From: Anaeromyces robustus
Lineage: Eukaryota > Neocallimastigomycota > Neocallimastigomycetes > Neocallimastigales > Neocallimastigaceae
Direction: 5' to 3'
Length of the DNA: 40,693 nt
Assembly: GCA_002104895.1 (NCBI GenBank)
Contig: MCFG01000503.1
Coordinates: 1-40,693 of the forward strand
Shown: one piece after another, positions 22,043 to 32,280 of the stretch
Layout: each line of letters begins with the position of its first letter
Numbering within the stretch: position 1 is the stretch's first letter
The notes under the pieces: model-generated
Seen by the model: the letters and a program-made list of their open reading frames with translations, nothing else
The model's database searches: none
Told to the model about the DNA's origin: nothing
Translations under genes and position numbers: made by a program

Positions 22043-22361
22043 ATGGAGCATATAACAAATAATGCTTCAGAATCTTTTAATAATTACTTAAATATTTTAT
22101 TTCCAAAAAAACCTTCATTTTTTTAAATTAATTTATATATTAAAAAAAGAAGAATCCTTATCCTACAATGATTACGAAAGGAGAATTAATGGAATCTGGA
22201 GAAAAAAACAAAAAATAATTAGAAAGACTGATGAAATAAAAAATATAATTGAAAATTATAAATATATGGAAAAAGATTATATTTATAATGGATATGATAA
22301 AAAAGATATTGTTGAATTATGGTATAATTGCTTAATTGATTTAAATAATAAAAAATACTAA
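22043..22361 (+). pseudogene. MULE transposase C-terminal remnant
   Basis: Reads MEHITNNASESFNNYL, then ILFPKKPSFF, then a shift of one base in a T7 run (about 22120-22126), then KKEESLSYNDYERRING and a helical tail to TAA at 22359-22361. The (T/H)xTNNxxExxNxxLxxxFPxKPxF order is the hallmark of the segment just after the catalytic domain in Mutator-like transposases. The DDE catalytic part and zinc-binding region are absent, so the element cannot be autonomous. It sits between GTGCATTTCG termini, as expected. Confidence 0.65.
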
Positions 22362-22691
22362 TTTTTTTATTATAAATTAGTATTTTTCTAACCTTTTTAT
22401 ATTATATGTTATGCTTAATTATTGTTCTTGTAACAATATAAGGAAATAAAATTACTTTAAGATTTTTTTAGCTAGTTTTTAGCTAAATTATATCTAAAAC
22501 TGATCTATTTAACTATAATTAAAATATAATTAATATCAATATCAAAATTTTTAGTATAAAAATATTATTATTAATATCAATATCAAATTTTTTAGTATAA
22601 AAATATTATTAATATCAATGTCAATCTTATTTAGCAAAAATAATAATATCAATTATGTTTAAAAAATCATTAAATAAATATTTTTTTATTT

Positions 22692-23626
22692 TTTATTATT
22701 TTATTAAAATTTTAGTTATTATTATTACAATTTAATAATAAAATAAATTAAAATATTTTATATAAATAATTTTAAATATAAATGAAAAATATTATAAAAT
22801 ATTAAATAAAATAAAAGACTTTGAAAAAATATGATTTTTGTTTGTTTGTAAAAGTTAAAGAACTTGAATCTTTCTTTTTTAAATTTTTTTTGTATTCTTT
22901 TGTATTTTTTTTTCAATTCTTTGATTTTATTATAATTTTTTTAATTATTTTTATTTCATTTTATTCCATTTTTTAATTTGTAATTATTAATTATAATTTT
23001 TAATTATTATTTATTTATTTATTCATTTATTTAATATATAAAATTTCATGCGCCACAGATTCCGAAATGCACAATTCCGAAATGCACGATTCCGAAATGC
23101 ACGATTGCGAAATGCACCACATTCCTCCTGTGAATGTGGTGCATTTCGCAATCGTGCATTTCGGAATCTGTGGCGCATGAAATTTTATATATTAAATAAA
23201 TGAATAAATAAATAAATAATAATTAAAAATTATAATTAATAATTACAAATTAAAAAATGGAATAAAATGAAATAAAAATAAAATGAAGTAAAATATTATT
23301 TTAATAATAATTAAAAAAATATAATTATAATATAAGAATAAATGTAAATAAGTTAATAATTAAAAAAATTATAATAAAATCAAAGAATTGAAAAAAAAAT
23401 ACAAAAAAATACAAAAAAAAATTTAAAAAAGAAAGATTCAAGTTATTCATTAACTTTTACAAACAAACAAAAATCATATTTTTTCAAAGTCTTTTATTTT
23501 ATTTAATATTTTATAATATTTTTCATTTATATTTAAAATTATTTATATAAAATATTTTAATTCATTTTATTATTAAATTGTAATAATAATAACTAAAATT
23601 TTAATAAAATAATAAATGTAACGAAT
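22692..23626. repeat. Giant near-palindrome formed by M1 right end and element V
   Basis: The left arm, 22692-23124, and the right arm, 23134-23626, are inverted copies of one another over more than 400 bp. The right arm has an extra AT segment of about 90 bp, and the left arm has two extra 15-bp terminal words. The 9-bp CTCCTGTGA lies at the centre. The right arm is the end of a third related element V, whose outermost bases lie at 18931-18938, to the left of element U. The palindrome therefore arose by insertion of M1 next to a relative in opposite orientation. Confidence 0.85.
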
Positions 23627-23634
23627 CCTAGAAT

Positions 23635-25515
23635 TGTTACGGTTCATAAAATTAATAAATGGATTATAACAACAAAATTTTTCTAAACACTTCAAGATTT
23701 GTTAATTAAAATTTTTATTTAGTTTAAAGTTATATATTTTATTTATTAAGTTTTTAATATTAAGAATTAATAAAGATTAATAAAGATTAAAAGATTAATG
23801 ATTAATGATTTAATTATAATTCAAAAATTATTTTAAAAATTACATGTATTTATATTTTTTTACACAGTTAAAATTTGTTAAGCCTATCTAACATTTTCTA
23901 ACTAATTTAAAATATAATTACTAAGTAAAACTAAAATAAATTGAATATAAATGGTTAATAAAATTATAAGTTAATTATTATAAATATTTATTATATAATA
24001 ATTAATTACTATCTATTTATTATTATTATAATTATTAATATATTTAATAGAATATTTTAGAATTTTAACAGAAAATTTACTAAACTATTACTAATAGAAT
24101 TATAAAAAAAATGTTTTAAATTGATTTTAAATTGTTAATATAATTATTATTTTATTATTATAAATAATAATTATATATGTTAAATGTGGGTAATTTGGTT
24201 TAATAATGGTCAGGTCAAGATGTTTAATTAATAACAAAATAACTAATTAAACAAATATATAATTAATAGGCAAATTTATTTATTAATACACAATAAATTA
24301 ATTAATTAATTAAAGAACACGTTTTAAAATAATTAAGTTTTATAATAATATTTTTTATTAATAATTAATTAAGAAAAGTTTAAATAATAATTAGATTATT
24401 AAGTCATTAATTCTAAGTTATTTAATAATCTTACAAAGATTAAAAGGAATTGTAATTTCAATCCTTATTTATACTTTTTCTAAATCTAATAATTATTAAT
24501 ACATTTAATTATTATAATCTATTGATAATATATTTATACATGTATAATTTTAAATAAAATATATGAATAAAATAATATTGATAAAAATCTAACTATATAA
24601 AATTAATATAAAACTATATAAACTATTAATAAATTTAATGATAAGAATTATAATCTAAGATTTAGATTTATAACTATTCTAATTATTTAACTAGTTAACT
24701 ATTTAATTATTTAATTATTTAGTATACTATTTAATTATTTATCTATATATTAATTATTTTTATCTTTGGATTTTTATAATCTTTTCTGTATAATTAATTA
24801 TTATAGATAAAATGGGATATTTTTAATTATTTAAGATCTTAAGTAAATTTTAAATCTTTTTGAGATTTTTTAGAATTCTAAGAATTTCTGTAAATTAATA
24901 TAATAATCAACTATTCTAATTTTTTATAAAAATAATTAACAATTATTATAATATATTATATAAATTATTATTATTATTCGAATTAATATTTTATAAATTA
25001 TTTGAAGGCGTTTTCTGAATATCTGAATAATTATTATTATTATAAATTATAATATAATTATTGAAATAAAAAGATTTTATCTATATAAAATATTATAATT
25101 ATTTATTTATGGATCCTTGTAAATATTTAATTATATTTTTATATTGTGTAAACCTTTAAAGTCCAATATCTCGCCAACCAGTGGTCCAAATGGGCTGAAA
25201 TTCAGATATGTTGTAGCTCTTGAGCAGAGCTTCCCAATGAGCATAAAATCAAAGCGAAGCGGAGGAAATCTTCAATATTTGGTGAGTTATCGTTATTTTT
25301 CTTCTGATTATTTTTATTAATATCTTAAGGGTTAAATTAAGTTGATTAATATTTATTTAATTTGTCCAAACCCTTTACAATATCAATTTAAATACTTTTT
25401 AATATTTGTTTATTTTATTGAAAATCGAATTTTAAGTGATTTAGTCAATAACGAAATTTAAATGTAATTGATCTATTAGTGAATTTCAATTTTAAATCCA
25501 CTAATATTCGCGACA
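23635..25515 (-). mobile_element. Ty3/gypsy long terminal repeat (left LTR, 3' LTR of the array)
   Basis: 1881 bp, read on the minus strand from TGTCGCGAATATTAGTGG to ...GAACCGTAACA (TG...CA). It is nearly identical to 37556-39361. It differs by small indels, the largest an extra stretch of about 60-70 bp near 24112-24180, and by scattered substitutions, so the pair is not brand new. On the minus strand a polypurine tract (CTTTGGGGGAGCGA) immediately precedes it. The outer flank (23627-23634) ends in TAGAAT; no matching target duplication can be seen because the other LTR is shared with the next element. Confidence 0.85.
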
Positions 25516-25769
25516 TCGCTCCCCCAAAGAAAATCGAATTCCAGGCGATTGTCAATAACCAAATAATATGAATTAAAGTTTGAAATTAATAATTTTAAAT
25601 AATTTATAGTTAAAATAATATAATTGAATATATTATAAGTTGAATAATAAATATATAATATAAAATAGTTGATATTAAATTTTTAAAGATTTTTAATTGA
25701 ATGATATATTTTGAATATATTGCAATAAATGGAAATTTATATTGAAAAAAAAAAATTTTTAAAATTTAT

Positions 25770-25806
<37 letters not shown>

Positions 25807-26281
25807 AAATTTTTAATTAATAAAAATTTTTTTTTTTTTGAAAAATTATTAAAAAAAAAAATTTTTTATTTTTGAATAATAAAATTGATATCAATAATAG
25901 TGAATATTTTATAATAAAATTGAATATTTTTAATAATTATTAGTCCATTTTAATATTAATTTTCATAATAATTGAGTGTGTATATTGTATATTTTGATTT
26001 TTAGTGTAAAATTGTAATTTTTGAAATAAAGATGTAAAACGATCGCATGTTAAATTTTAATAAAATTGAAGTGTTTTTTTAATTTTTATTGATTATTTAA
26101 TTTATATGAAAAATTTGAAAAAATTTTTTGAAATTGAAATTTCAATTTGTTATGAATTTTGTTGAAATTTCAAAATGAATTGTTGAGATGAGTCTATGGT
26201 GTGTTAATAATTATTATTGATAATTTGTTTTTTGGATTATATTATTGATTTTTTATATATTGATGTAAATTGAAATTGAAA
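25516..26281 (-). other. Polypurine tract and 3' untranslated part downstream of pol B
   Basis: On the minus strand the pol B 3' UTR (766 bp) ends in the polypurine tract CTTTGGGGGAGCGA (25516-25529), the plus-strand primer site for an LTR retrotransposon. It contains a T run of over 30 on the plus strand (about 25769-25804), conserved in the right copy (about 39619-39655). Nothing else seen. Confidence 0.7.
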
Positions 26282-29107
26282 TTAATGTTTGCGAATGTTT
26301 TTATTGAAATTGATTAATAATTCTTGGTAACGTGGGTCATTTTCAATAACTGTTGCAGGCACCCAGTGCCAGGTTAGTCTATGTTTATATCTTAATTTTA
26401 TATTCATAACGTTTTTCTTTGTAGTTAGTTCTAAAATCGGCTATTTCTACTATTTCGGCGGTAGTTTCTTTGTATTTTTTCCTGTTTTTAAATGTTTCTG
26501 GAGTAGAAATGTATGGTTCTAATTCAGAAATATGGAATACTGGATGATGTTTTGGGAAAGGTGACTTTGAAATGTCGATTTTATAATTACCATTAGGTAG
26601 GACTTCCAAGATTTTATATGGTCCATACTTGCGTGGAACAAGTTTTTGATTTTCATTAGTAGCAAACGCTGGTGGAGCATTAATCCATACTTTTTCATTT
26701 TCTTTTAACTCTGGTGCAGCAATTCTTTTCTTATCAGCTTGTCTTTTATATAAGTCTTGTGCACGCATTAACACTTCTTTAACTAAAGGAAAGTTATCAC
26801 CTACATTTTGAATATATTTAAAATTAGAGTTAGTACCATTAAATAAGAAAATATCATCAATTGATGGATTAAAACCATAGTTAATAAAGAATGGAGTTTG
26901 CTTAGTAGACTCATTAATTGTATTGTTATAAACAAATTCTGCTAAATGTAGCCATTCAACCCAATCATCGTGGAAAAAGGCTCTTGAGTAGCATCTTAAA
27001 TATTGTTCGATGAATGAATTACAACGTTCTACTTGACCAACTGTTTCATGATGGTCGGTAGTAGCAATCTTTGGTTGAATCCAAAGTTTTTCCATAAGTT
27101 CAAGCCATAAAGCACTAGTGAATTGCGTTCCTCTGTCAGTGTAGATATCTTCAGGTAGTCCATGCAATCTAAATATGTGTTTTATGAATGCTTTGGCTGT
27201 TTCTTCGGCAGTAGGTATTTCTTTAAATGGAATTAAGTGAATCATTTTTGAAAAACGATCTACAACAACCATAACTACTGTATATTTTTTAGATTCAGGT
27301 AGTCCACATAAGAAATCTATTTCGATTGACTTCCAAGGGCGATCAGGAACTTCCAAAGGTCTTAATAAGTCATATCTCTTGTGTCTAGTAACCTTATTTC
27401 TAGCACATTGATCACAAGAGTTGACAAATTTCGTAATATCTTCATGCATCTTTGGCCACCAAAAGTTTCTAGAAATTAATTCTTCAGTTCTTCTTATACC
27501 TAAATGTCCAGCAGTAGGTTTATCGTGATATCTATTTAATATTTCTAATCGTAAAGAAGCTGGAACATAAATAAGATTATTGTATAAAATCATATTATTT
27601 TTAATTTGAAATTTATTCATTTTCCTAAATGGTCGATAAAAGTAACCTTGATTAGCATTGTTTGGGCTAAAGTATAAGTGAATATCTTTAGCTGTTTCAT
27701 CTTCCTTGGTTTCTTCAATAATTTTATCGATCAAAGTACTTACAACACCTATTAAACATGGAGTAGTAGAGATATTCTTGCTATCTAAAATGTGTTCTGG
27801 GCGTATTTCTTCTAAGTCTTTCTCATAATCCGGTCTTCGTGACAAGCTATCTGGTTTTCCGTTTTTTCTTCCTTGGCGATAGATAAGCTGAAAATTATAT
27901 TCTTGAAAGAATAAATGCCAACGATGTTGACGTTGATTTTCAACTTTTCCTCCTAAAGTATATATCAAATTTTTATGATCAGTGAATACCGTAACTTGAT
28001 ACTTAGCTCCCAGTAGTAAGTGTCTCCAAGTAGAAAATGCACTTTTTATAGCTAATAGTTCTTTTTCTGTTATTGAATAGTTTAATTCAGCATTGTTTAA
28101 GCTTCTGGAATAATAAGCAACAGGATGAAGTTTTCCTTCATCATCCTTTTGTGATAAAATTGCACCTATTGCGAAGTTACTTGCATCACACTCCACAATA
28201 AATGGTTTTTGTGTATCTGGATGTAACAAGATTGGAGAAGTAGTAAGTCTTGTTTTTAATTCTTGGAAAGCATCTTCACATTCTTTCGACCAAATAAATT
28301 TTATATTCTTTTTAGTTAAATTGTGCAATGGCTTAGCTATAAATGCGAAGTTTTCAACAAAGCGGCGGTAATAATTACATAAACCTAAGAATCTTTGTAT
28401 ATCCTTGACACATTTTGGAGTTGGCCATTCTTTTACTGATTTAATTTTATTTGGATCGGTAGCTATTCCTTTTCCAGATATTACATGTCCTAAAAATTCA
28501 ACTTGTTGTTTATGAAATTCACATTTCTTTGGTTTAACATATAAATTATTATCTAATAATGTTTTTAATATTGTTCTAACATGTTCAGTATGTTCTTCTA
28601 ATGATTTTGAATAAATTAATATATCATCTAAATATAAAATAACAAATTTTTCTAAATATGGCGTAAAACTGAATTTATAAATGATTGAAAAGTAGCAGGA
28701 GCGTTAGTTAATCCAAATGGCATTACAAGATATTCGTAATGTCCATATTTTGTGCGAAAAGCTGTTTTATATTCATTACCTTCTCTTATGCGAATTAAAT
28801 TATAAGCAGAACGAAGATCTAGCTTAGTAAAATAATTTGCACCTTTTACTCTTTCAATAATATCTGTTATTAAAGGTAATGGATATGAATTTCTTATTGT
28901 AACAGCATTAAGTTTTTTATAATCAATACAAAGACGCAAAGTACCATCTTTTTTCTTTTGGAATAAAACTGGGTATCCAGCAGGTGATTCAGAATGTCTA
29001 ATAAAACCCTTTTTTAAGTTTTCTTTTATGTATTCTTTCAAAACTTTATTTTCTTCTTCTGTAAGTGGATATATTGGACCATAATGTAAGGTAGCATCTT
29101 TTTGTAG
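26282..29107 (-). pseudogene. Pol B: RT-RNase H-integrase-chromodomain of a chromovirus-like element, 5'-truncated and frameshifted
   Basis: Minus-strand segments in order: RT from [15 protein letters not shown] (about 29095) through DLRSAYN and [13 protein letters not shown]; a one-base loss near 28658; ILYLDDILIYS (RT catalytic DD) in the next frame; RNase H (FIVECDASNFAIG, VFTDHKN, DSLSR); integrase zinc region (H268, H275, C305, C308 of the 647-residue ORF starting at 28328); integrase D338, D398, E434 with 35 residues between the last two; GPY...HPVFHISELEPY; then an extra T near 26392 cuts off the chromodomain, still readable to 26282. The same chromodomain is intact in the copy at 40128-40693. 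No gag, protease or RT start belongs to it here: homology begins abruptly at about 29107, beside pol A. Confidence 0.85.
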
Positions 29108-29185
29108 TACAAAGAATTTAGTAATCTTAATGAAATTAAGATTAATTGTTCATTCTTTATCAAGATGCCCCCACTAAGACTCAAG
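29108..29185 (-). other. Junction between pol A 3' end and pol B 5' truncation
   Basis: On the minus strand, after the pol A stop (29186-29188), comes AGTCTTAGTGGGGGCATCT, a polypurine-like G5 tract with the same layout as the true PPT at 25516. TGATAAAG follows (a plausible LTR start), then an inverted repeat TAATCTTAAT-TTC-ATTAAGATTA (about 29124-29146), and about 15 bp later pol B RT sequence begins. No LTR copy of TGATAAAG was found on the other side of gag. Confidence 0.5.
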
Positions 29186-30635
29186 CTACACTGAAGCTGA
29201 GTTAAACTTGACTATATTCTTCAAGTGAACATTTCTGTTCATCAGTATACCAGAAGCAGGGTCAGCTAACGTAACAGTATTATATTGTTTCTTGATTACT
29301 CTTAAGGGTCCAACAAAATATGGTTCTAACTTTGTTCGGCTGAAATTTCTTACTAACACTAAGTCACCAGGTTTAATTCTTTTTCCTTGGTTCATACTAT
29401 TCTTTTCTTCTCTTCGGGAAGCCCAATACTTAGATGCATTTTTAATATTAGCGGCAGCTTCCATAACCCATTGGTAGTGAGATACAAATTTTTCAAGTAA
29501 GATTTCGTCCGAGGATTTCTTTACTCCTTTGGTTGGTCTGGCAGCTATATCAAATGGTTGTTGATCTTCTCTTCCATAAACTAATTCAAAACTAGAGTAG
29601 TTAGTAACTGAATTTTTCGTTGTTCTTAGAGCCCAAAGAGCGGATGGTAATATTTCATCCCAGTCTTTGTATTTTTGTCCAAGTAATCTTAATAATTTAC
29701 CGATTTCTTTATTTCGGTTTTCTACCAATCCATTACTTTCCGGATGGTAAGTAGAAACAAACTTGACGTAAACATCATATAAGTCAAGAAATATTTTTGT
29801 CATATCGGAGGTAAATTGAGTACCATTATCAGTAGTGATAACTTGAGGTACTCCATGTCTGGCAAAAACATTAATTAAGAATTTAATAACGTCTTTAGAT
29901 GTGATGTTTTCAGTGGGTTCCGCTTCTACCCACTTGGTAAAATAATCTACAACAACTATAATATATTGGTTGTTGTTGTTGGTCTTTTCCAGAGATCCTA
30001 TTATATCCAAAGCTAAGTGAGTAAAAGGTCCTTCAACTTCAGTTGGAATATCTTCGGTTGGTGATGGATATGGTTGAGGTCTGTTTAATTGACATTTTTC
30101 ACATTTGCTAATGATTCTTTTAATGTCGTTAACCATATCATTCCAGTAATAACTTTTCTTTAATCTCTGGTAAGTTTTATAGTATCCTTCATGACCGATA
30201 CTATGAGCTTCGAAAATTAATTCAACTTTTTCTTTTGTGTCAGTGACTAATTTTCGATAATTTTTGCCATCAATAAAGTAATCTATACCATCAATTGTGG
30301 TAAACTTTTCTACAATGAATTCTTTTAATACTTTAGATAACAGATTTTCGTCATTTTCTTTAATAACTTTCGTCGCTAAAACTACTTTGTCTTCATTACT
30401 TTTCATTCTTGACAAGGCATCGGCTACAACATTCTTTTTACCCGTTTCGTATCTAAGGTCTATTTGTAAGGTACTTACTGTTAAACACCATCTTGTATGT
30501 CTAGCAGTTTGTGGTTCCTTATTCTTCAGAAGTCCAATTAAGGGTCGATGATCGGTATACACTATGGTTGGAATAGGATTACCCATAATGTAAGATTTTA
30601 ATTTCTTAAGACAATAAATTAAAGCGGTTCCTTCT
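29186..30635 (-). pseudogene. Pol A, 3' part: RNase H end and integrase
   Basis: Continues pol A after the insertion at 30636-32280, reading GTALIYCLKKLKSYIMGN, VYTDHRPLIGLL and NVVADALSRM (RNase H), then integrase. Using the numbering of the 525-codon ORF whose first 45 codons lie in the insert: H187 and H191, C221 and C224 (zinc-binding HHCC), D253, D312 and E348 with 35 residues between the last two (DD35E), and a C-terminal GPLRVIKK...HLKNIVKF domain without a chromodomain. It stops at 29186. All catalytic residues are present, so only the insertions upstream break the polyprotein. Pol A is clearly a different lineage from pol B (different integrase tail, different RT motifs). Confidence 0.85.
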
Positions 30636-30683
30636 TGTAACAATGTATTACTATTAGTTAAATACATTGAAAGAGTTATTCCT

Positions 30684-30765
30684 ACCGGGGGTTCCCCGAC
30701 TGACGTAGTCGTCAGGTTGTTGGACTCTGACCTACTTGTCATGAGTTCGACTCCGGGTATCACCC
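30684..30765 (+). ncRNA. tRNA-like sequence in unit X (A/B box)
   Basis: B box GAGTTCGACTC at 30743-30753. An A-box-like TGACGTAGTCG lies at 30701-30711, with 31 nt between them, the spacing found in tRNA genes. The cloverleaf is degenerate: T-stem and acceptor do not pair properly, so this is a promoter-like relic rather than a tRNA. Confidence 0.5.
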
Positions 30766-30767
30766 TC

Positions 30768-30818
30768 AGTTATGGATCAAAATATAACTATTTATTAGTT
30801 ATATTTTGATCCATAACT
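30768..30818. repeat. Perfect 23-bp hairpin just after the tRNA-like head of X
   Basis: Arms 30768-30790 (begins AGTTATGGATCAAAATATAA) and 30796-30818 are exact reverse complements with a TTTAT loop. On the plus strand it follows the tRNA-like region by two to three bases, so it would be the first structure in any pol III transcript. Confidence 0.95.
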
Positions 30819-31050
30819 CTTCCACTCTTTTTCTTCACAAACCATGAAATCAACCAATCGTTATGAGTGAATTTCACTCATAAAGTATTGTTTATGTATA
30901 TTTCTAACTTATAAATATATATTCTTGTAATTTCATGTAAAATTAATCTCTAGAATTAGTATTAAGATTAAAATAAATATTAATAATAAATAAAATTGTT
31001 ATTAAAACTCATTAATCTTATAACATAAAAAGTATAATTAGTATTGTGTT

Positions 31051-31656
31051 TGTAACCAACTTAGTGAGAAATTCACTAGGTTGTTGTAGTATTTCAATAA
31101 TTAAAATAAAATAAACAAACAAAATAAATAACACAATATTAAAACATAATGTTTATGGATTTATTTTGTATTTTATTTAATATTTAAATATTTAATATTT
31201 TTCTTATTAATAATGACTCAAAGTATTTAATATTTTTCTTATTAATAATGACTCCAAGAGTAAAAATAATATTAATACATTTCTTTTATATTCAAAACTT
31301 ATTCTAAATCATTACGTGATTGGTTTACTTATTTAAATAACAAAATATTTAATTATTTAACTATTACTATAATTAAGTGAATACATAATTAGTATCTAAA
31401 TAAAATCGTATTTATATCTAAGTGAACGAATAACTAATATCTAAATAAATCTAACTAAGTGAATGAATAATTATAGACTAAATAATTCTATTAATAAAAT
31501 AAGTAAATGAACAAATGTATTAATAACTAAATAAATGAATAATTTTCCAAATCAAAAGGTAAAAGTAGGATTCGAACCAGTGATATCTATGATAAAGGTA
31601 GAAGTAGTTACCGTTGAGCCACGAAGTTCCTTAATGTCGTTGTTGATACCGTTACA
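31051..31656 (-). mobile_element. tRNA-headed TG...CA element, copy 2
   Basis: 606 bp, TGTAACC...GTTACA on the plus strand, flanked by GTGTT (31046-31050 and 31657-31661). It is nearly identical to copy 1, except for a duplicated segment of about 34 bp around 31202-31256 (CTTATTAATAATGACTC word twice). The head is at the right end, on the minus strand. Confidence 0.85.
31559..31632 (-). ncRNA. tRNA-like sequence in copy 2
   Basis: On the minus strand: A box TGGCTCAACGG (31611-31621), then 32 nt, then a perfect B box GGTTCGAATCC (31568-31578). The anticodon-arm position can form four of five pairs around a 7-nt loop. The acceptor arms do not match, so an aminoacylatable tRNA is unlikely. Confidence 0.6.
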
Positions 31657-31708
31657 GTGTTAACCTAAGTCGTTAGCGTTGTTACAATACTAATTCTGGA
31701 GTCATTAT

Positions 31709-32280
31709 TGTAACGAACTTAGTGAGAAATTCACTAGGTTGTTGTAGTATTTCAATAATTAAAATAAAATAAACAAACAAAATAAACAACACAATATTAA
31801 AACATAATGTTTATGGATTTATTTTGTATTTTATTTAATATTTAAATGTTTAATATTTTTCTTATTAATAATGACTCCAAGAGTAAAAATAATATTAATA
31901 CATTTCTTTTATATTCAAGACTTATTCTAAATCATTACGTGATTGGTTTACTTATTTAAATAACAAAATATTTAATTATTTAACTATTACTATAATTAAG
32001 TGAATACATAATTAGTATCTAAATAAAATCGTATTTATATCTAAGTGAACGAATAACTAATATCTAAATAAATCTAACTAAGTGAATGAATAATTATAGA
32101 CTAAATAATTCTATTAATAAAATAAGTAAATGAACAAATGTATTAATAACTAAATAAATGAATAATTTTCCAAATCAAAAAGGTAAAAGTAGGATTCGAA
32201 CCAGTGATATCTATGATAAAGGTAGAAGTAGTTACCGTTGAGCCACGAAGTTCCTTAATGTCGTTGTTGATACCGTTACA
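31709..32280 (-). mobile_element. tRNA-headed TG...CA element, copy 1
   Basis: 572 bp. On the minus strand it starts TGTAACGGTATCAACAACG and ends CACTAAGTTCGTTACA. It is the same family as copy 2. Its left flank does not duplicate CTTCT, so it shares the outer duplication with unit X. Confidence 0.85.
32183..32256 (-). ncRNA. tRNA-like sequence in copy 1
   Basis: Same A box (32235-32245) and B box (32192-32202) as in copy 2, with the same 32-nt spacing, and unmutated relative to it. Confidence 0.6.

Larger units (their letters stand above)
21519..23124 (+). mobile_element. MULE-type DNA transposon M1, decayed
   Basis: 1606 bp flanked by the exact 9-bp direct repeat CTCCTGTGA (21510-21518 and 23125-23133). 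Ends are inverted: the left is GGGAGAAGTGCATTTCGG, and the right, reverse-complemented, is GAATGTGGTGCATTTCGC. Both ends carry subterminal tandem copies of a 15-bp word, GTGCATTTCGGAATC (two on the left, four or five variants on the right at about 23053-23116). The interior holds a frameshifted MULE transposase C-terminus on the plus strand. Known: Mutator-like elements give 9-bp duplications. It landed across the right target duplication of element U, so M1 is the younger insertion. Confidence 0.8.
30636..31686 (+). mobile_element. Unit X: TG...CA element with tRNA-like head, interrupted by copy 2
   Basis: Starts TGTAACAATGTATTAC and ends CGTTAGCGTTGTTACA once copy 2 is removed (about 440 bp). 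The head hairpin CAATGTATT/AATACATTG is followed by a tRNA-like region with a B box, GAGTTCGACTC. The tail CTAAGTCGTTA...GTTACA resembles the CTAAGTTCGTTACA tail of copies 1 and 2, indicating the same superfamily. Confidence 0.6.
30636..32280. mobile_element. Composite insertion of tRNA-headed TG...CA elements in pol A
   Basis: Flanked by a 5-bp duplication CTTCT (30631-30635 and 32281-32285). Removing it restores the pol A frame across D-L-E / G-T. The outer ends are TGTAACAATG and CCGTTACA. It comprises unit X (30636-31686, tRNA-like head at left, plus orientation), a 22-bp spacer, and copy 1 (31709-32280, head at right, minus orientation). A further copy 2 (31051-31656) lies inside X with its own 5-bp duplication GTGTT. 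No coding capacity; the ORF running into it from pol A is chimeric for its first 45 codons. Confidence 0.8.

Noticed and set aside
23627-23634. TGTAACG word beside the left LTR as another tRNA-headed element
   Set aside because: Only the first few bases resemble the TGTAAC ends; no A/B boxes or partner end nearby.
29292-30551. Plus-strand ORFs within pol A (29292-29477, 30297-30551)
   Set aside because: Antisense shadows of the integrase and RNase H coding region.
30636-30763. N-terminal 43-45 codons of the ORF at 29186-30763 as a novel domain
   Set aside because: They come from inserted unit X; the target duplication shows the true pol A codons begin at the GTALIYCL segment.
31559-32256. 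Functional tRNA genes
   Set aside because: A and B boxes are good, but acceptor arms do not pair and the sequences lie within mobile elements.
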